Of a DNA stretch of 64,000 bases, positions 53,195 to 62,176 are shown piece after piece. The stretch lies in assembly GCF_003860585.1 (NCBI RefSeq), contig NZ_CP034159.1, positions 2,232,001 through 2,296,000 on the forward strand, in the 5' to 3' direction. Every line of letters begins with the position of its first letter. Position 1 is the first letter of the stretch. The notes under the pieces were generated by a model. That model was not told where the DNA came from. It searched no databases and was given only the letters and a program-made list of their open reading frames with translations. Origin of the DNA: Kaistella carnis (GTDB taxonomy: Bacteria > Bacteroidota > Bacteroidia > Flavobacteriales > Weeksellaceae). A program made the position numbers and the translations under genes.

Positions 53195-53632
53195 ATGAAT
53201 ATGTTTACGGACGAATATTTTATGAAAATGGCGCTGCAGGAAGCCCAAAGTGCTTTTGAAAAAGATGAGGTTCCCATTGGCTGCGTCATCGTAGGTAATA
53301 ATCGCGTCATCGCTAAAGCCCATAATCTTACGGAAGCCTTAAATGATGTAACCGCGCATGCAGAAATGCAGGCCATTACCGCTGCGGCAAATTTCCTGGG
53401 AGGTAAATATCTGCAAAATTGTACGATGTACGTTACGTTGGAGCCCTGTGTCATGTGTGCGGGTGCGCTCAATTGGTCCCAAATTTCGAAGGTCGTTATT
53501 GGGGCAAGAGATGAACAGCGAGGGTTTATTAATAAAGCATTGACTCTTCACCCAAAAACAGAAATTGTTCTGGGAGTTCTTGAAAATGAATGCTCTATAA
53601 TCGTAAAAGAATTTTTTAAAAGTAAAAGATAA
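53195..53632 (+). CDS. tadA: tRNA-specific adenosine deaminase TadA
   Basis: The 145-residue protein has the zinc deaminase motifs HAEMQAI (His55, Glu57) and PCVMCAGAL (Cys85, Cys88). It has the TadA-typical start MFTDEYFMKMALQEA, so the true start may be Met3 at 53201. It converts A34 to inosine in tRNA-Arg(ACG) in bacteria. A guanine-deaminase or other small-molecule role is less likely given the N-terminal block and length. Confidence 0.92.
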   Translation: MNMFTDEYFMKMALQEAQSAFEKDEVPIGCVIVGNNRVIAKAHNLTEALNDVTAHAEMQAITAAANFLGGKYLQNCTMYVTLEPCVMCAGALNWSQISKVVIGARDEQRGFINKALTLHPKTEIVLGVLENECSIIVKEFFKSKR

Positions 53633-53740
53633 ATTAGTTCTTTACAGTGATTTTTTAAAAGGAATTTTTTCCAATTTAACGATGTCTTCGGATTTGAAAA
53701 TTTCATTTCCCTTCCCAATTCACAGAAACGCAGTTCACAT

Positions 53741-54502
53741 TTATAAATCTTTACCTAAATAATACAATCCTTTCAAGGTATGCAGTCGATCTGCGATATG
53801 TATTTTATCCGTCAGCGGTTTATATACATGCGAAACTCCGCCGGTTGCAATTACGAAACAATCTGCATCTACTTCATGGTTAATACGGTCGATAAAACCT
53901 TCTACCATGCCCAAATAGCCATAAACCATTCCGCTCTGCATACAGGAAACAGTGTCTAAACCCAGAACCGACTTTGGTTTTATCAATTCTATTTCGGGCA
54001 ATTGTGCGGTGTCGTGGATTAAAGAATTCAGCGCTGTTATAATTCCGGGTGCAATAATTACCCCAATGGTTTCCCCAGATTCATTAATACAGCTCGCCGT
54101 AAGTGCGGTTCCAAAATCAAAAACGATTTTCTTTTTATCGGCGGGATATAAATGATGCGCAGCAACCAGGTTGGCGTAAATATCTGTTCCCATCTGTTTG
54201 GATTTAGGCTGTACGCCGGACGCGGTTTCCCGGTCAACGATGATCGGTTTCTTCCCGTGGATTTTCTGAATCGCGCGGGAAACGTCGTACGTTAATTGTG
54301 GAACTACAGACCCGATGATCACTTTATCAATCTTGTCTGCCTCAATTTTATGAGTTTGATACATCATCATAAACTGCATCTGCAGTTCGTCACTCGTGCG
54401 GTAAGGTTTTGTATTTAGGATCCAGGAAATATCACAATTGTCATCATCAAACAAGCCAAATCTGATATTGGTATTTCCTATATTAATTACGATGGAATTC
54501 AT
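53741..54502 (-). CDS. coaX: Type III pantothenate kinase (CoaX)
   Basis: The 253-residue protein has the ASKHA-fold N terminus INIGNTNIRFGLFD with the phosphate-binding GNTN, DFGTALTASCIN, IIAPGIITALNSL and the C-terminal IATGGVSH. CoaX phosphorylates pantothenate, the first step of coenzyme A synthesis, and needs a monovalent cation. It is transcribed leftward and lies 70 bp after the M1 peptidase gene. Confidence 0.95.
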   Translation of the reverse strand: MNSIVINIGNTNIRFGLFDDDNCDISWILNTKPYRTSDELQMQFMMMYQTHKIEADKIDKVIIGSVVPQLTYDVSRAIQKIHGKKPIIVDRETASGVQPKSKQMGTDIYANLVAAHHLYPADKKKIVFDFGTALTASCINESGETIGVIIAPGIITALNSLIHDTAQLPEIELIKPKSVLGLDTVSCMQSGMVYGYLGMVEGFIDRINHEVDADCFVIATGGVSHVYKPLTDKIHIADRLHTLKGLYYLGKDL

Positions 54503-54572
54503 CTGTTTCTTTATTTTACCTGGATTTTATCCAACTGCATTATTACTAAATTTTTCAGACTCTGTTCCGAAA

Positions 54573-56417
54573 TTATTTCACTTCTACTAAATTGTCTTCA
54601 AGATTAACATCTGCTAATCTTTGAGAAAAATCAATACCTAAAGCCGAAATCTGGGACTTATTGTATGGAATTGTTAAAGTATATTCCTTCTGTGTCCACG
54701 GCCAGTAAGCTTCAGTTTTGAAATCACCGTAAATATCTTTTTGTTTCCAGGTGTGCGTCATATTTAAAGGGATTTGATAATTGACTACTTTCTTATCCGT
54801 CGTTAAAATCGAAAAATCGATAGGCATTGGAATCGATCCCTTATTCTCTAAAGTCACCGTTGTGGCAAATTCACCGTACTTGATGTCTTTAATTGCATAA
54901 TCAATGGTTTTCGTCGTGTTGATCCAGTAATGGTGGAACCACTTTAAATCCATCCCGGAAATTTTCTGCGCGATATGCATAAAGTCGCGATCGGTCGGAT
55001 GTTTAAGATGCCATTGGTTGTAAAATTCTTTCATCACCAAAGCTAAATTTTGTTCCCCGATAATATATCCTAGCTGAACCAGGAACAATTCACCTTTGTA
55101 ATAGGAGGCGAAAGAGTACGCGGTTCCATTATCATGGTGATCACCTAACCAACCTGCTGGTTCTTCAATTCCCCGTTTAACAAAATTTCGGTATCGGTCT
55201 AAAGTTGCAGTAAAAGGATTCGCTTTTGGAGTTTTTGGAGGAAATAACTGATACATAATAGAATCGTCGTAATAGCTCGTGAAACCTTCATCCATCCAAG
55301 GTCTTACACTTTCGTTATAGGCCATTATTTGCTGATTCCAGGAATGTCCACCTTCGTGAACCATCAAACCAACTAATCCATCCACACTTTTCGCTTCACC
55401 CAAAATCATGGTACACATTCCGTATTCCATTCCACCGTCACCACCTTGAATGAAGGAGTAGGAAGGATAAACATATCTTCCGTAGGTCGCATTCATTATT
55501 TGGAAAAATTTCGTCACATAAGGTTTTGACTCCGACCAATATTTAGTTTTCTCAGATTTTTGATAAACGAAATATACTTTTGGCCCATCTAAAACGACAA
55601 ACGATTCTACGGTATAGTCGCGGTCTGCTGCCCAAGCAAAGTCAAGCATGTTTTTAGCGGTCCATTTCCAGGTTACTTTATTGTTTTTATCTGCTTTTAG
55701 TGAGGCCTTAGGATCATAACCTTTTACTTCAGAAGGGTTCTCTAAAGTTCCGCCGGCACCAATTACATAATCTTTATCGATTTTAATGTTGACTTCGAAG
55801 TCCGAAAAAGGCGCATGAAACTCTCTTCCTACATAATCAAAAGTCGCCCAGCCGTCGTAATCGTATTCTGCTATTTTCGGGTACCATTGGGTGACCGTCA
55901 TATCGACACCTTCGGAATTGTTTCTTCCGGCGCGGCGAATCTGCATAGGAATTACGGCATCCCACTCCATGGTGAATTTTGTTGATGTATTTGGTTTTAT
56001 AGGAGAATCCAAATACACTTTCATTACCGTTTCCTGAACTTCAAATTTCAAATCTTTTCCGTTTTGTTTGATCCAGTGAATATTCTGGGCGCCTTCTTCC
56101 TCTTTCGGAATTGAAGCCAAGCGGGAAATTCCATCCTTTTGTAAACGTGAATCTCCGTTTTTTCCCTGACGTGCTACTCTTTGGTCCATCATGGAGCCAG
56201 GTTTAAAGGCATTCCAATACAAATGAAAATAAACCACGTTTAACTCGTCCGGAGAATTGTTGGTATACGTTAAAGTTTGGTTTCCGTTGTATGTAAAATT
56301 CTTCGCATCTACGTCAATGTCCATTTTGTACTTCGCCTGTTGTTGATAGTACGGACCCTTTTGAGCTGACAAGAAACTGAAAAGTAAAGTTAGAATCGTG
56401 ATAAACCCTTTGTTCAT
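54573..56417 (-). CDS. Secreted M1-family metallopeptidase
   Basis: The 614-residue protein has a signal peptide (1-19, ending LSAQ). The zinc motif is HEGGH (His354, Glu355, His358) with Glu377 in DEGFTSYY, the exact HExxH-x18-E spacing. The substrate-anchoring GGMEY (328-332) replaces the common GxMEN. These mark an aminopeptidase of the M1 clan acting outside the cytoplasm on peptides. The C-terminal 130 residues form a beta-rich extension. Confidence 0.93.
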   Translation of the reverse strand: MNKGFITILTLLFSFLSAQKGPYYQQQAKYKMDIDVDAKNFTYNGNQTLTYTNNSPDELNVVYFHLYWNAFKPGSMMDQRVARQGKNGDSRLQKDGISRLASIPKEEEGAQNIHWIKQNGKDLKFEVQETVMKVYLDSPIKPNTSTKFTMEWDAVIPMQIRRAGRNNSEGVDMTVTQWYPKIAEYDYDGWATFDYVGREFHAPFSDFEVNIKIDKDYVIGAGGTLENPSEVKGYDPKASLKADKNNKVTWKWTAKNMLDFAWAADRDYTVESFVVLDGPKVYFVYQKSEKTKYWSESKPYVTKFFQIMNATYGRYVYPSYSFIQGGDGGMEYGMCTMILGEAKSVDGLVGLMVHEGGHSWNQQIMAYNESVRPWMDEGFTSYYDDSIMYQLFPPKTPKANPFTATLDRYRNFVKRGIEEPAGWLGDHHDNGTAYSFASYYKGELFLVQLGYIIGEQNLALVMKEFYNQWHLKHPTDRDFMHIAQKISGMDLKWFHHYWINTTKTIDYAIKDIKYGEFATTVTLENKGSIPMPIDFSILTTDKKVVNYQIPLNMTHTWKQKDIYGDFKTEAYWPWTQKEYTLTIPYNKSQISALGIDFSQRLADVNLEDNLVEVK

Positions 56418-56481
56418 AGTAATTTTAATTTAAAGATGGAAAGATAAGAATTTTTGCTTTTATGGAAGATGTTAGGCTAAT

Positions 56482-56518
56482 AAAAAACCCTTTCAGCATT
56501 TTGAGTTGCTAAAAGGGT
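56482..56518 (-). terminator. Terminator of the DUF6909-like gene
   Basis: On the minus strand ACCCTTTTAGCA pairs with TGCTGAAAGGGT (one G-U) around an 8-nt loop and is followed by TTTTTT. Confidence 0.9.
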
Positions 56519-56544
56519 GAAGTTTAGAGTGGTAATAAACTCTT

Positions 56545-58236
56545 TTAAGAATTCATTCCGCTGGCCAAAATTTTCTCTAATATTCGTAGTGTAATCAGAT
56601 AGGTCGGTTTCACTCCTGTTAAACCTAAGCCTCCTGAAGATAAGGTTGAGCCTGTTTCCAAAGGATTATCTGAAGCATAGTAAGCGTACATTACGAAGAG
56701 ATCTTCGGAAATATGATGACGGATTTTCGATGCGACCTGAATGGCTTTTTGATAATGTGCACCTTCCATTTCCAGGCCGATTGCTTTCCAGGAAGTTTCC
56801 ATGAAATATTTCAGGATGTCTTTGTTCTGAAGTGAAGTTCCCAAAACGGTTACCATTCCACCTTCAAATGCCTGCAACTCATCATCTTCGAAATCTTCTA
56901 ATTTTAAAGCATTTTCAAAAGGATAATTATCTGCAGTTCCTTCAAAAACATGGGAAGTTGGGATCATAATGTCTCCTTTTTCTCCCATTAGAATTCCGGC
57001 TTTACCCATAATCGATATCGATTTCACCTTCATCGTATATACTTCGCCGCCATATTCATACGGACGTAATAATTCATCCATAATTTCGTAGGCTTGTTCT
57101 CCAAAAGCATAATCAAAGACCATAATCACATCTTCTCCCGAATATTTCATGTCGGCGAAAGGAGTGTTTGATAAATCGGTTTTGGCCAAATCAATAATTT
57201 GAACGTCGATGTTGCTTCCGCTTTGATCATCAATATAAATCAATCCAGCTTCTTGTGAATGCGCCAATACTTTTTCCTGCAGCGATTTCTTATTAGAAAT
57301 TTCTTCAAACATTTTAAAGTCAACCTTCTTCGTTGGTTTTTTTCCAATAGAATCGTTGGCGTACAACATATTCTTAACTGAGTGCATGTTGGCGGAAATA
57401 ATATGTAAGGGTCTCATTTGCATATTATTTTCAGCTAAAACTGATTTTACCTTATTTGCCCATTTTTCCCCGAAGAAATGATGTCCCACTCTTTCTCTTA
57501 AGATAGCTGAGAAATGAACTTCACGTTCTCGAATCTTCTTATAATCATTAAAACTTTCGTTCCCTAAATGATACATAATTTTGAAAAGACGGTCTGGATT
57601 AGAATCATCTCCAAAGTTATTGTAAGCATTCAAAGTTTCGTCGAACGTTCTTCCCAAAAGTGAAGATAAGTGGATCAAGGCTACCTCTTTTTCTTTTCTA
57701 CTCAGTTTTTTATCTCCTTTCGCTACTTCTTCAATGATTTTCCAGGCGCGCGTTGGCTTGTCGTTTTCATCATTAATAAAGGCGAGTTTGCGGATTTTAT
57801 CGGCTTCTATATATAAGAAGGTGAGGTGAGTCAGTATATCATAGATTTCGGAACGGCCCAAAAGAACCTCAATGTTCATTTGATGCTCATCGATGCGATA
57901 ACAGTTTCTTCTTCTCTTTTTAGGAACAATTACTTCAAAGCTTCCCTTTTCAAAACCTTCATCAGAAGTAAGATGAATAAAGGAACATTCTTCGATTCCT
58001 TCCGGTAATCGATCCAGAACGTAAAGAAGTCCGTCTAACTCCACTTTGTTGGGAACGCCCATGGTTCCATAAATTTCCGGGTTGATGGTCATAAGTAAAG
58101 ACCGAAGGCTTTCTCCGGAGATGCCGGCCGGTTTGAAAAAACCGCGATAGAATAAGTGTCGCATAGAAACATAAAGTCTTTCGATTGCTTCAGTGGTTTC
58201 TCTTGCACGTGAATTTACCATATTGTAAAATTTCAT
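56545..58236 (-). CDS. Conserved protein of unknown function (DUF6909-like), C-terminal half phosphorylase-like
   Basis: The open frame gives 563 residues from 58236, but the -7 box TATATTTG lies only 2 bp upstream, so the ATG at 58221 (MVNSRARETTEAIERL) is more likely. The N-terminal half is helical with YVSMRHLFYRGFFKPAG and a LDGLLYVLDRLPEGIEECSF segment. The C-terminal half shows SIMGKAGILMGEKGDIMIPTSH in outline, GLEMEGAHYQKAI and YYASDNPLETG, which recall the nucleoside phosphorylase fold (MEGA and Ser-Asp motifs). No signal peptide or membrane span. Conserved in Flavobacteriia as far as I recall; function is unknown. Confidence 0.72.
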   Translation of the reverse strand: MKFYNMVNSRARETTEAIERLYVSMRHLFYRGFFKPAGISGESLRSLLMTINPEIYGTMGVPNKVELDGLLYVLDRLPEGIEECSFIHLTSDEGFEKGSFEVIVPKKRRRNCYRIDEHQMNIEVLLGRSEIYDILTHLTFLYIEADKIRKLAFINDENDKPTRAWKIIEEVAKGDKKLSRKEKEVALIHLSSLLGRTFDETLNAYNNFGDDSNPDRLFKIMYHLGNESFNDYKKIREREVHFSAILRERVGHHFFGEKWANKVKSVLAENNMQMRPLHIISANMHSVKNMLYANDSIGKKPTKKVDFKMFEEISNKKSLQEKVLAHSQEAGLIYIDDQSGSNIDVQIIDLAKTDLSNTPFADMKYSGEDVIMVFDYAFGEQAYEIMDELLRPYEYGGEVYTMKVKSISIMGKAGILMGEKGDIMIPTSHVFEGTADNYPFENALKLEDFEDDELQAFEGGMVTVLGTSLQNKDILKYFMETSWKAIGLEMEGAHYQKAIQVASKIRHHISEDLFVMYAYYASDNPLETGSTLSSGGLGLTGVKPTYLITLRILEKILASGMNS

Positions 58237-58237
58237 A

Positions 58238-58245
58238 CAAATATA
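58238..58245 (-). promoter_or_regulatory. Candidate promoter of the DUF6909-like gene, -7 box
   Basis: On the minus strand it reads TATATTTG. It ends 2 bp before ATG 58236, so transcription would begin at or past that codon. This favours the ATG at 58221. Confidence 0.55.
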
Positions 58246-58498
58246 AGGAATTTGTTGTTAGATGCATTTGTCACAGCGGTTGTCTCTAAAATATAATGAA
58301 ATGTTCATCTCATTATAATTGCTTTTAAAACAAGAAATACCATTTAAATAGATGAAGAAATATTCAATCAATAGAGAAAAATACAATGTGGTTAATTTAC
58401 ATAAAGTTAAAATTTTGCCAATGACCCCATAAAAAATAGATGTTTTTCATTTTGTTTTTATATTTTTTGTAATTTTACCCCATTAAAAACAATACCAA

Positions 58499-60697
58499 AT
58501 GTCAAATGTTCGATTTAAAGCACTAGAATTACTTTCTCAAAAGGATTATAGAAAAGAAAACGCAGTTGAAGTACCGAGTAAGCTGTCGGAACTTTTTTGT
58601 GAAAAAGTATTTTCGGAAGAAACAATGCGGGAATATTTAACCAAGGAAGCTTTTACTTCTATACAGGATGCCATCAAATGGGGAACAAAAATACAGCGCG
58701 ATGTCGCCGACCAAATTGCCGTAGCCATGAAAGATTGGTCTTTGAGCAAAGGAGTAACACACTACACGCACTGGTTTCAGCCACTCACGGGATCAACAGC
58801 GGAGAAACACGATTCTTTTTTTACCCCTTTTGAAAGTGACCGTGCAATTGAACGATTCTCTGGAGGAATGTTGATTCAGCAAGAACCTGATGCGTCTTCT
58901 TTCCCGAATGGTGGAATTAGAAATACATTTGAAGCCAGAGGTTATACCGCTTGGGATCCAACTTCTCCTGCTTTTATTATGGGAACGACGCTTTGTATTC
59001 CCTCCATCTTTATTTCATATACTGGAGAAACATTAGATTACAAAGCGCCTTTGTTGCGAGCTTTGCATGCAGTAGATCAGGCGGCAACTGATATCTGTAA
59101 ATCTTATTTTGATAAAAATGTAACGAAGGTTAGTCCGACTCTAGGTTGGGAACAGGAATACTTTTTAGTAGACAGTGCATTGTATCAGTCCAGACCTGAT
59201 TTAGTTATTACCGGCAGAACACTTCTTGGGCATTCACCGGCGAAAGGTCAGCAACTAGATGATCATTATTTTGGATCTATTCCAACGCGGGTAATGAACT
59301 TTATGAAAGAATTAGAGATCAGATCAATTGAGCTGGGAATTCCTGTGACCACAAGACATAACGAAGTTGCGCCCAATCAATTTGAGTTAGCACCAATGTT
59401 TGAAGAGGTGAATGTTGCGGTGGACCATAACTCCTTATTAATGGACTTAATGGCGAGAGTGGCACACAAACACCATTTCCATATTCTTTTCCATGAGAAG
59501 CCATTTGCCGGAGTAAACGGTAGCGGTAAACACAACAACTGGAGTTTGGCGACCGATACGGGAGAAAATCTTTTAAGTCCGGGAAAAAATCCGAAAAAGA
59601 ATTTACAATTCTTAACGTTCTTTGTAAATACGCTGAAAGCAGTACATGATTACGCCGATCTTTTGAGAGGAAGTATCGCCTCCGCGGGGAATGATCACCG
59701 TTTGGGTGCCAATGAAGCGCCACCTGCAATTATCTCTGCTTTTATTGGATCGCAATTATTTGGCGTGTTAGAAGAGCTTGAAAAAGTAAAAGACGGGAAA
59801 ATGTCTCCGGAAGAAAAAACCGATTTAAAATTAAATGTGGTCGGAAAAATTCCAAATATTCTTTTAGATAATACGGATCGTAACAGAACTTCACCATTTG
59901 CCTTTACAGGAAATAAGTTCGAAATCAGAGCGGTGGGTTCGTCTGCAAACTGTGCGGAAGTAATGACGGTCATGAATACCATCGCAGCGAAGCAATTTAA
60001 AACATTTAAATTAGAAGTTGATGCTTTGGTTGATAAAGGCTTGAAAAAAGATGAGGCGATCTTTAATGTTCTTCGCGAATATATTAAGGTTTCTAAAAGC
60101 ATTTTGTTTGAAGGAGACGGTTATTCAGAAGAATGGGCAATTGAAGCCGCTAAAAGAGGTCTTAACAATCTAAGAACAACTCCGGAAGCGTTAAGTCATG
60201 AATTAGATCCTAAGTTTATTGCATTGTACGAAGAGCTCGGCATTTACACCGAACGTGAATTAGAAGCCCGTAATGAGATAAAATTGGAGAAATATTCAAC
60301 CACCATCGCTATAGAAGCCAGAGTGCTTGCCGACATTGCGAGAAACCATATTATTCCTTCGGCCTTAAAATATCAAAACCGATTGATAGAAAATGTAAAA
60401 GGCATTAAAGAAATTTTTGAAAATGAGGAATTTAAAGTCCTGGCAAAAGAGCAGATGAGTTTAATTCGTGGCATTTCTGAACACGTTGGAATTATTAAAG
60501 TAGAAGTAGAAAATTTATTAAATGCAATTGCAGCGGCAAAAGATAAAAATGATTCCAGAAAAATGGCAGAATCTTTCTGTAATGATGTCATTCCTTTCTT
60601 TGAGAAAATAAGAAATTCTTCTGATCAATTAGAAATGATGGTCGATGATGAACTCTGGCCTTTAACAAAATACAGAGAGCTGTTGTTTACAAGATAG
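58499..60697 (+). CDS. glnN: Type III glutamine synthetase (GlnN)
   Basis: The 732-residue protein has the long GSIII layout rather than the 450-residue GSI form. It has an N-terminal GSIII-specific domain with THYTHWFQPLTG and EKHDSF, the catalytic core with EVAPNQFELAP and VNGSGKHNNWSL (ATP and Mg2+ region), NDHRLGANEAPPAI and NRTSPFAFTGNKFEIRAVGS. A helical C terminus follows. It makes glutamine from glutamate and NH3 and is the main GS in many Bacteroidota. It is monocistronic with a terminator downstream. Confidence 0.96.
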   Translation: MSNVRFKALELLSQKDYRKENAVEVPSKLSELFCEKVFSEETMREYLTKEAFTSIQDAIKWGTKIQRDVADQIAVAMKDWSLSKGVTHYTHWFQPLTGSTAEKHDSFFTPFESDRAIERFSGGMLIQQEPDASSFPNGGIRNTFEARGYTAWDPTSPAFIMGTTLCIPSIFISYTGETLDYKAPLLRALHAVDQAATDICKSYFDKNVTKVSPTLGWEQEYFLVDSALYQSRPDLVITGRTLLGHSPAKGQQLDDHYFGSIPTRVMNFMKELEIRSIELGIPVTTRHNEVAPNQFELAPMFEEVNVAVDHNSLLMDLMARVAHKHHFHILFHEKPFAGVNGSGKHNNWSLATDTGENLLSPGKNPKKNLQFLTFFVNTLKAVHDYADLLRGSIASAGNDHRLGANEAPPAIISAFIGSQLFGVLEELEKVKDGKMSPEEKTDLKLNVVGKIPNILLDNTDRNRTSPFAFTGNKFEIRAVGSSANCAEVMTVMNTIAAKQFKTFKLEVDALVDKGLKKDEAIFNVLREYIKVSKSILFEGDGYSEEWAIEAAKRGLNNLRTTPEALSHELDPKFIALYEELGIYTERELEARNEIKLEKYSTTIAIEARVLADIARNHIIPSALKYQNRLIENVKGIKEIFENEEFKVLAKEQMSLIRGISEHVGIIKVEVENLLNAIAAAKDKNDSRKMAESFCNDVIPFFEKIRNSSDQLEMMVDDELWPLTKYRELLFTR

Positions 60698-60720
60698 CGT
60701 TAAAAATTAAAAAAAGAAAG

Positions 60721-60743
60721 CCTCACTGATGTGGGGTTTTTTT
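60721..60743 (+). terminator. Terminator of glnN
   Basis: CCTCAC (60721-60726) pairs with GTGGGG (60731-60736, one G-U) and is preceded by A/G-rich bases that can pair with the following T-run. Confidence 0.8.
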
Positions 60744-60828
60744 GTGATTTTAGTCGAAAGGCTATAGACTAATCTTATATAGGTGATAGATGTAGATTAT
60801 AAATGTTAACAAATCATAACAAAAATAA

Positions 60829-60861
60829 AACCGCAAGTCCTAAAATAGGGCGTTTGCGGTT
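60829..60861. ncRNA. Compact two-part hairpin upstream of the NlpC/P60 gene
   Basis: AACCGCAA (60829-60836) pairs with TTGCGGTT (60854-60861), and inside it TCCTA (60838-60842) pairs with TAGGG (60846-60850) with one G-U. On the minus strand the stem is followed by TTTTATTTTT, so it could be a leftward terminator. On the plus strand it would be a leader structure 150 bp before the start codon. No leftward gene is near. Confidence 0.4.
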
Positions 60862-61011
60862 CATATTCTATTAACATTACAAATAATAATGTTAAAAAGT
60901 GTTAAATGCTTAGGTAACAATAGGTGTTTTCACCGTCTCTTTTACCCGAATACTTACTTTTGTATTGCTTTTTAAAACAAATATTACAATTAACACAGAA
61001 AATCAATATAT

Positions 61012-61698
61012 ATGAAGAAAAGAGTTCTGTTTTATATAACTTCGGTAGTTGCTACATTTTCTTTACAATCTTGTGTAACCAATTACGTAGTTTCCGCACC
61101 AACTTCTTATACCAGTGAATACAAATCAAATGCCAAACTTGCCTCTATAGATAGTAAGAAACTTGAAATCGCAAAAAAACAATTAGTTAGCAGTTTCAAA
61201 GAGGAGCAAGCCGTTGCAACCAAGACTTTAGAAACAATTGTAAAGAATGAGGAGATTGCAAAGGCATTTCGGTTTTCTAAAAAAATTGATGATATCTTAA
61301 CTGAAGCTGAATCCTATTTAGGAACCCCTTATAGATATGGTGGTACCACAAGAAATGGAATTGACTGTTCCGCTTTTGTACTGTCTGTTTTCGGTGCAAG
61401 TGCTGGATTAAATCTTCCAAGAGTAGCTGCTTCTCAAGCACAGGAAGGGGAGAGAGTTGAAAAAAGTGAGCTTCAAAAAGGAGATTTGGTTTTCTTTTCA
61501 CACAGCAGAGGTAGAATTTCTCATGTAGGAATTGTGGAAAGCGTGAGCGAAGATGGTACCGTTAAATTTATTCATGCTGCGACTTCCAGAGGAGTGATGG
61601 TTTCTTCCCTTAATGATTCGTATTGGGGACCAAAATTCAGATTCGCAAAAAGAGTTTTGTCACAGGAAGCATTTAACAGCAACTTCGCAAATAATTAA
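61012..61698 (+). CDS. NlpC/P60 (C40) peptidase lipoprotein
   Basis: The 228-residue protein has a lipoprotein signal with Cys21 (LQSC). A helical linker (40-90) is followed by the NlpC/P60 domain: GTPYRYGGTTRNGIDCSAFV with catalytic Cys119, ISHVGIV with His171 and HAAT with His188. It likely cleaves peptidoglycan stem peptides (gamma-D-Glu to diamino acid) from a membrane-anchored position. A strong terminator follows. It shares the cell-wall theme with rodA and PBP2 next door but is on the other strand. Confidence 0.92.
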   Translation: MKKRVLFYITSVVATFSLQSCVTNYVVSAPTSYTSEYKSNAKLASIDSKKLEIAKKQLVSSFKEEQAVATKTLETIVKNEEIAKAFRFSKKIDDILTEAESYLGTPYRYGGTTRNGIDCSAFVLSVFGASAGLNLPRVAASQAQEGERVEKSELQKGDLVFFSHSRGRISHVGIVESVSEDGTVKFIHAATSRGVMVSSLNDSYWGPKFRFAKRVLSQEAFNSNFANN

Positions 61699-61720
61699 AA
61701 ATAGATAATTGATTTTAATT

Positions 61721-61750
61721 AAAAGCTGCCTTTTCAAGGTGGCTTTTTTT
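61721..61750 (+). terminator. Terminator of the NlpC/P60 gene
   Basis: AAAAGCTGCCTT (61721-61732) pairs with AAGGTGGCTTTT (61736-61747) with two G-U pairs and a 3-nt loop, followed by TTT. Confidence 0.88.
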
Positions 61751-61800
61751 GTGTAGGTAATTCTCATGATTAGGAGCAGGCAAGAGTGCTATTCCTTTGA

Positions 61801-61876
61801 AGAGCAGACCCGCTGTCCGTTCTATCCGCTCACCGCTGTCGCGGTTTCGCGGGATGCCACTTCCATCGGGGCTAAA
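61801..61876. repeat. GC-richer intergenic repeat element (copy D)
   Basis: It contains TCCGTTCTATCCGC, an inner hairpin (ACCGC facing GCGGT) and GCGGGATGCCACTTCCATCGGGGC. The order, a TCCGTTC-type block, a hairpin, a GGAT-type block and then a GGGGC end, parallels copies A-C but the bases differ. It may be a sister family. Confidence 0.5.
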
Positions 61877-62140
61877 ACATCAGTCATTTTCCCCTTTGAA
61901 AGAAGATTATTAGTGGTAAGTATTCAAGATTTATCAGCTTGCTTAAATGAGGGATTTAGAGCCGTAAAACGGTTTGATTTGTAAGGTTGAAGTCTAATGA
62001 TTTTGAAATTATGAACCGAATGATTAGCCGTCCTGGCTGAACATAGTCCTATATTTTCCCGCTTTTGTACATCGATAAGCTAAACCATTGTATTCCTTCC
62101 TCGAAAATTATTTCCCTTTTAAGATCAAGGATTCAAATTT

Positions 62141-62168
62141 GCCTAACGCCTAACGCCTAACGCCTAAC
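62141..62168. repeat. Heptanucleotide tandem repeat, 4 copies of GCCTAAC
   Basis: GCCTAAC occurs four times head-to-tail with no mismatches, just past the rodA stop. It is a potential slippage site. It is noncoding, so length changes would not shift a reading frame. Confidence 0.9.
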
Positions 62169-62176
62169 GCCCGCTC

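Larger units (their letters stand above)
60698..61011. other. 314-bp region between glnN and the NlpC/P60 gene
   Basis: It holds the glnN terminator (60721-60743) and a 33-nt structured hairpin (60829-60861). The remaining sequence is AT-rich leader. No gene is credible. Confidence 0.5.
61699..62176. other. 478-bp region between the NlpC/P60 gene and rodA
   Basis: It contains a terminator (61721-61750), a GC-richer repeat (copy D, 61801-61876) and a heptamer array (62141-62168). I see no credible coding region. Confidence 0.6.

Noticed and set aside
61766..61984. A 72-residue rightward ORF
   Set aside because: It is formed by the GC-richer repeat element; there is no protein-like pattern, and similar false frames arise in the repeat at 20.4-20.7 kb.
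62141..62168. Integron attC site suggested by GCCTAAC repeats
   Set aside because: No paired GTTRRRY core, no hairpin of attC type and no integrase gene is present; the units are simple tandem copies.
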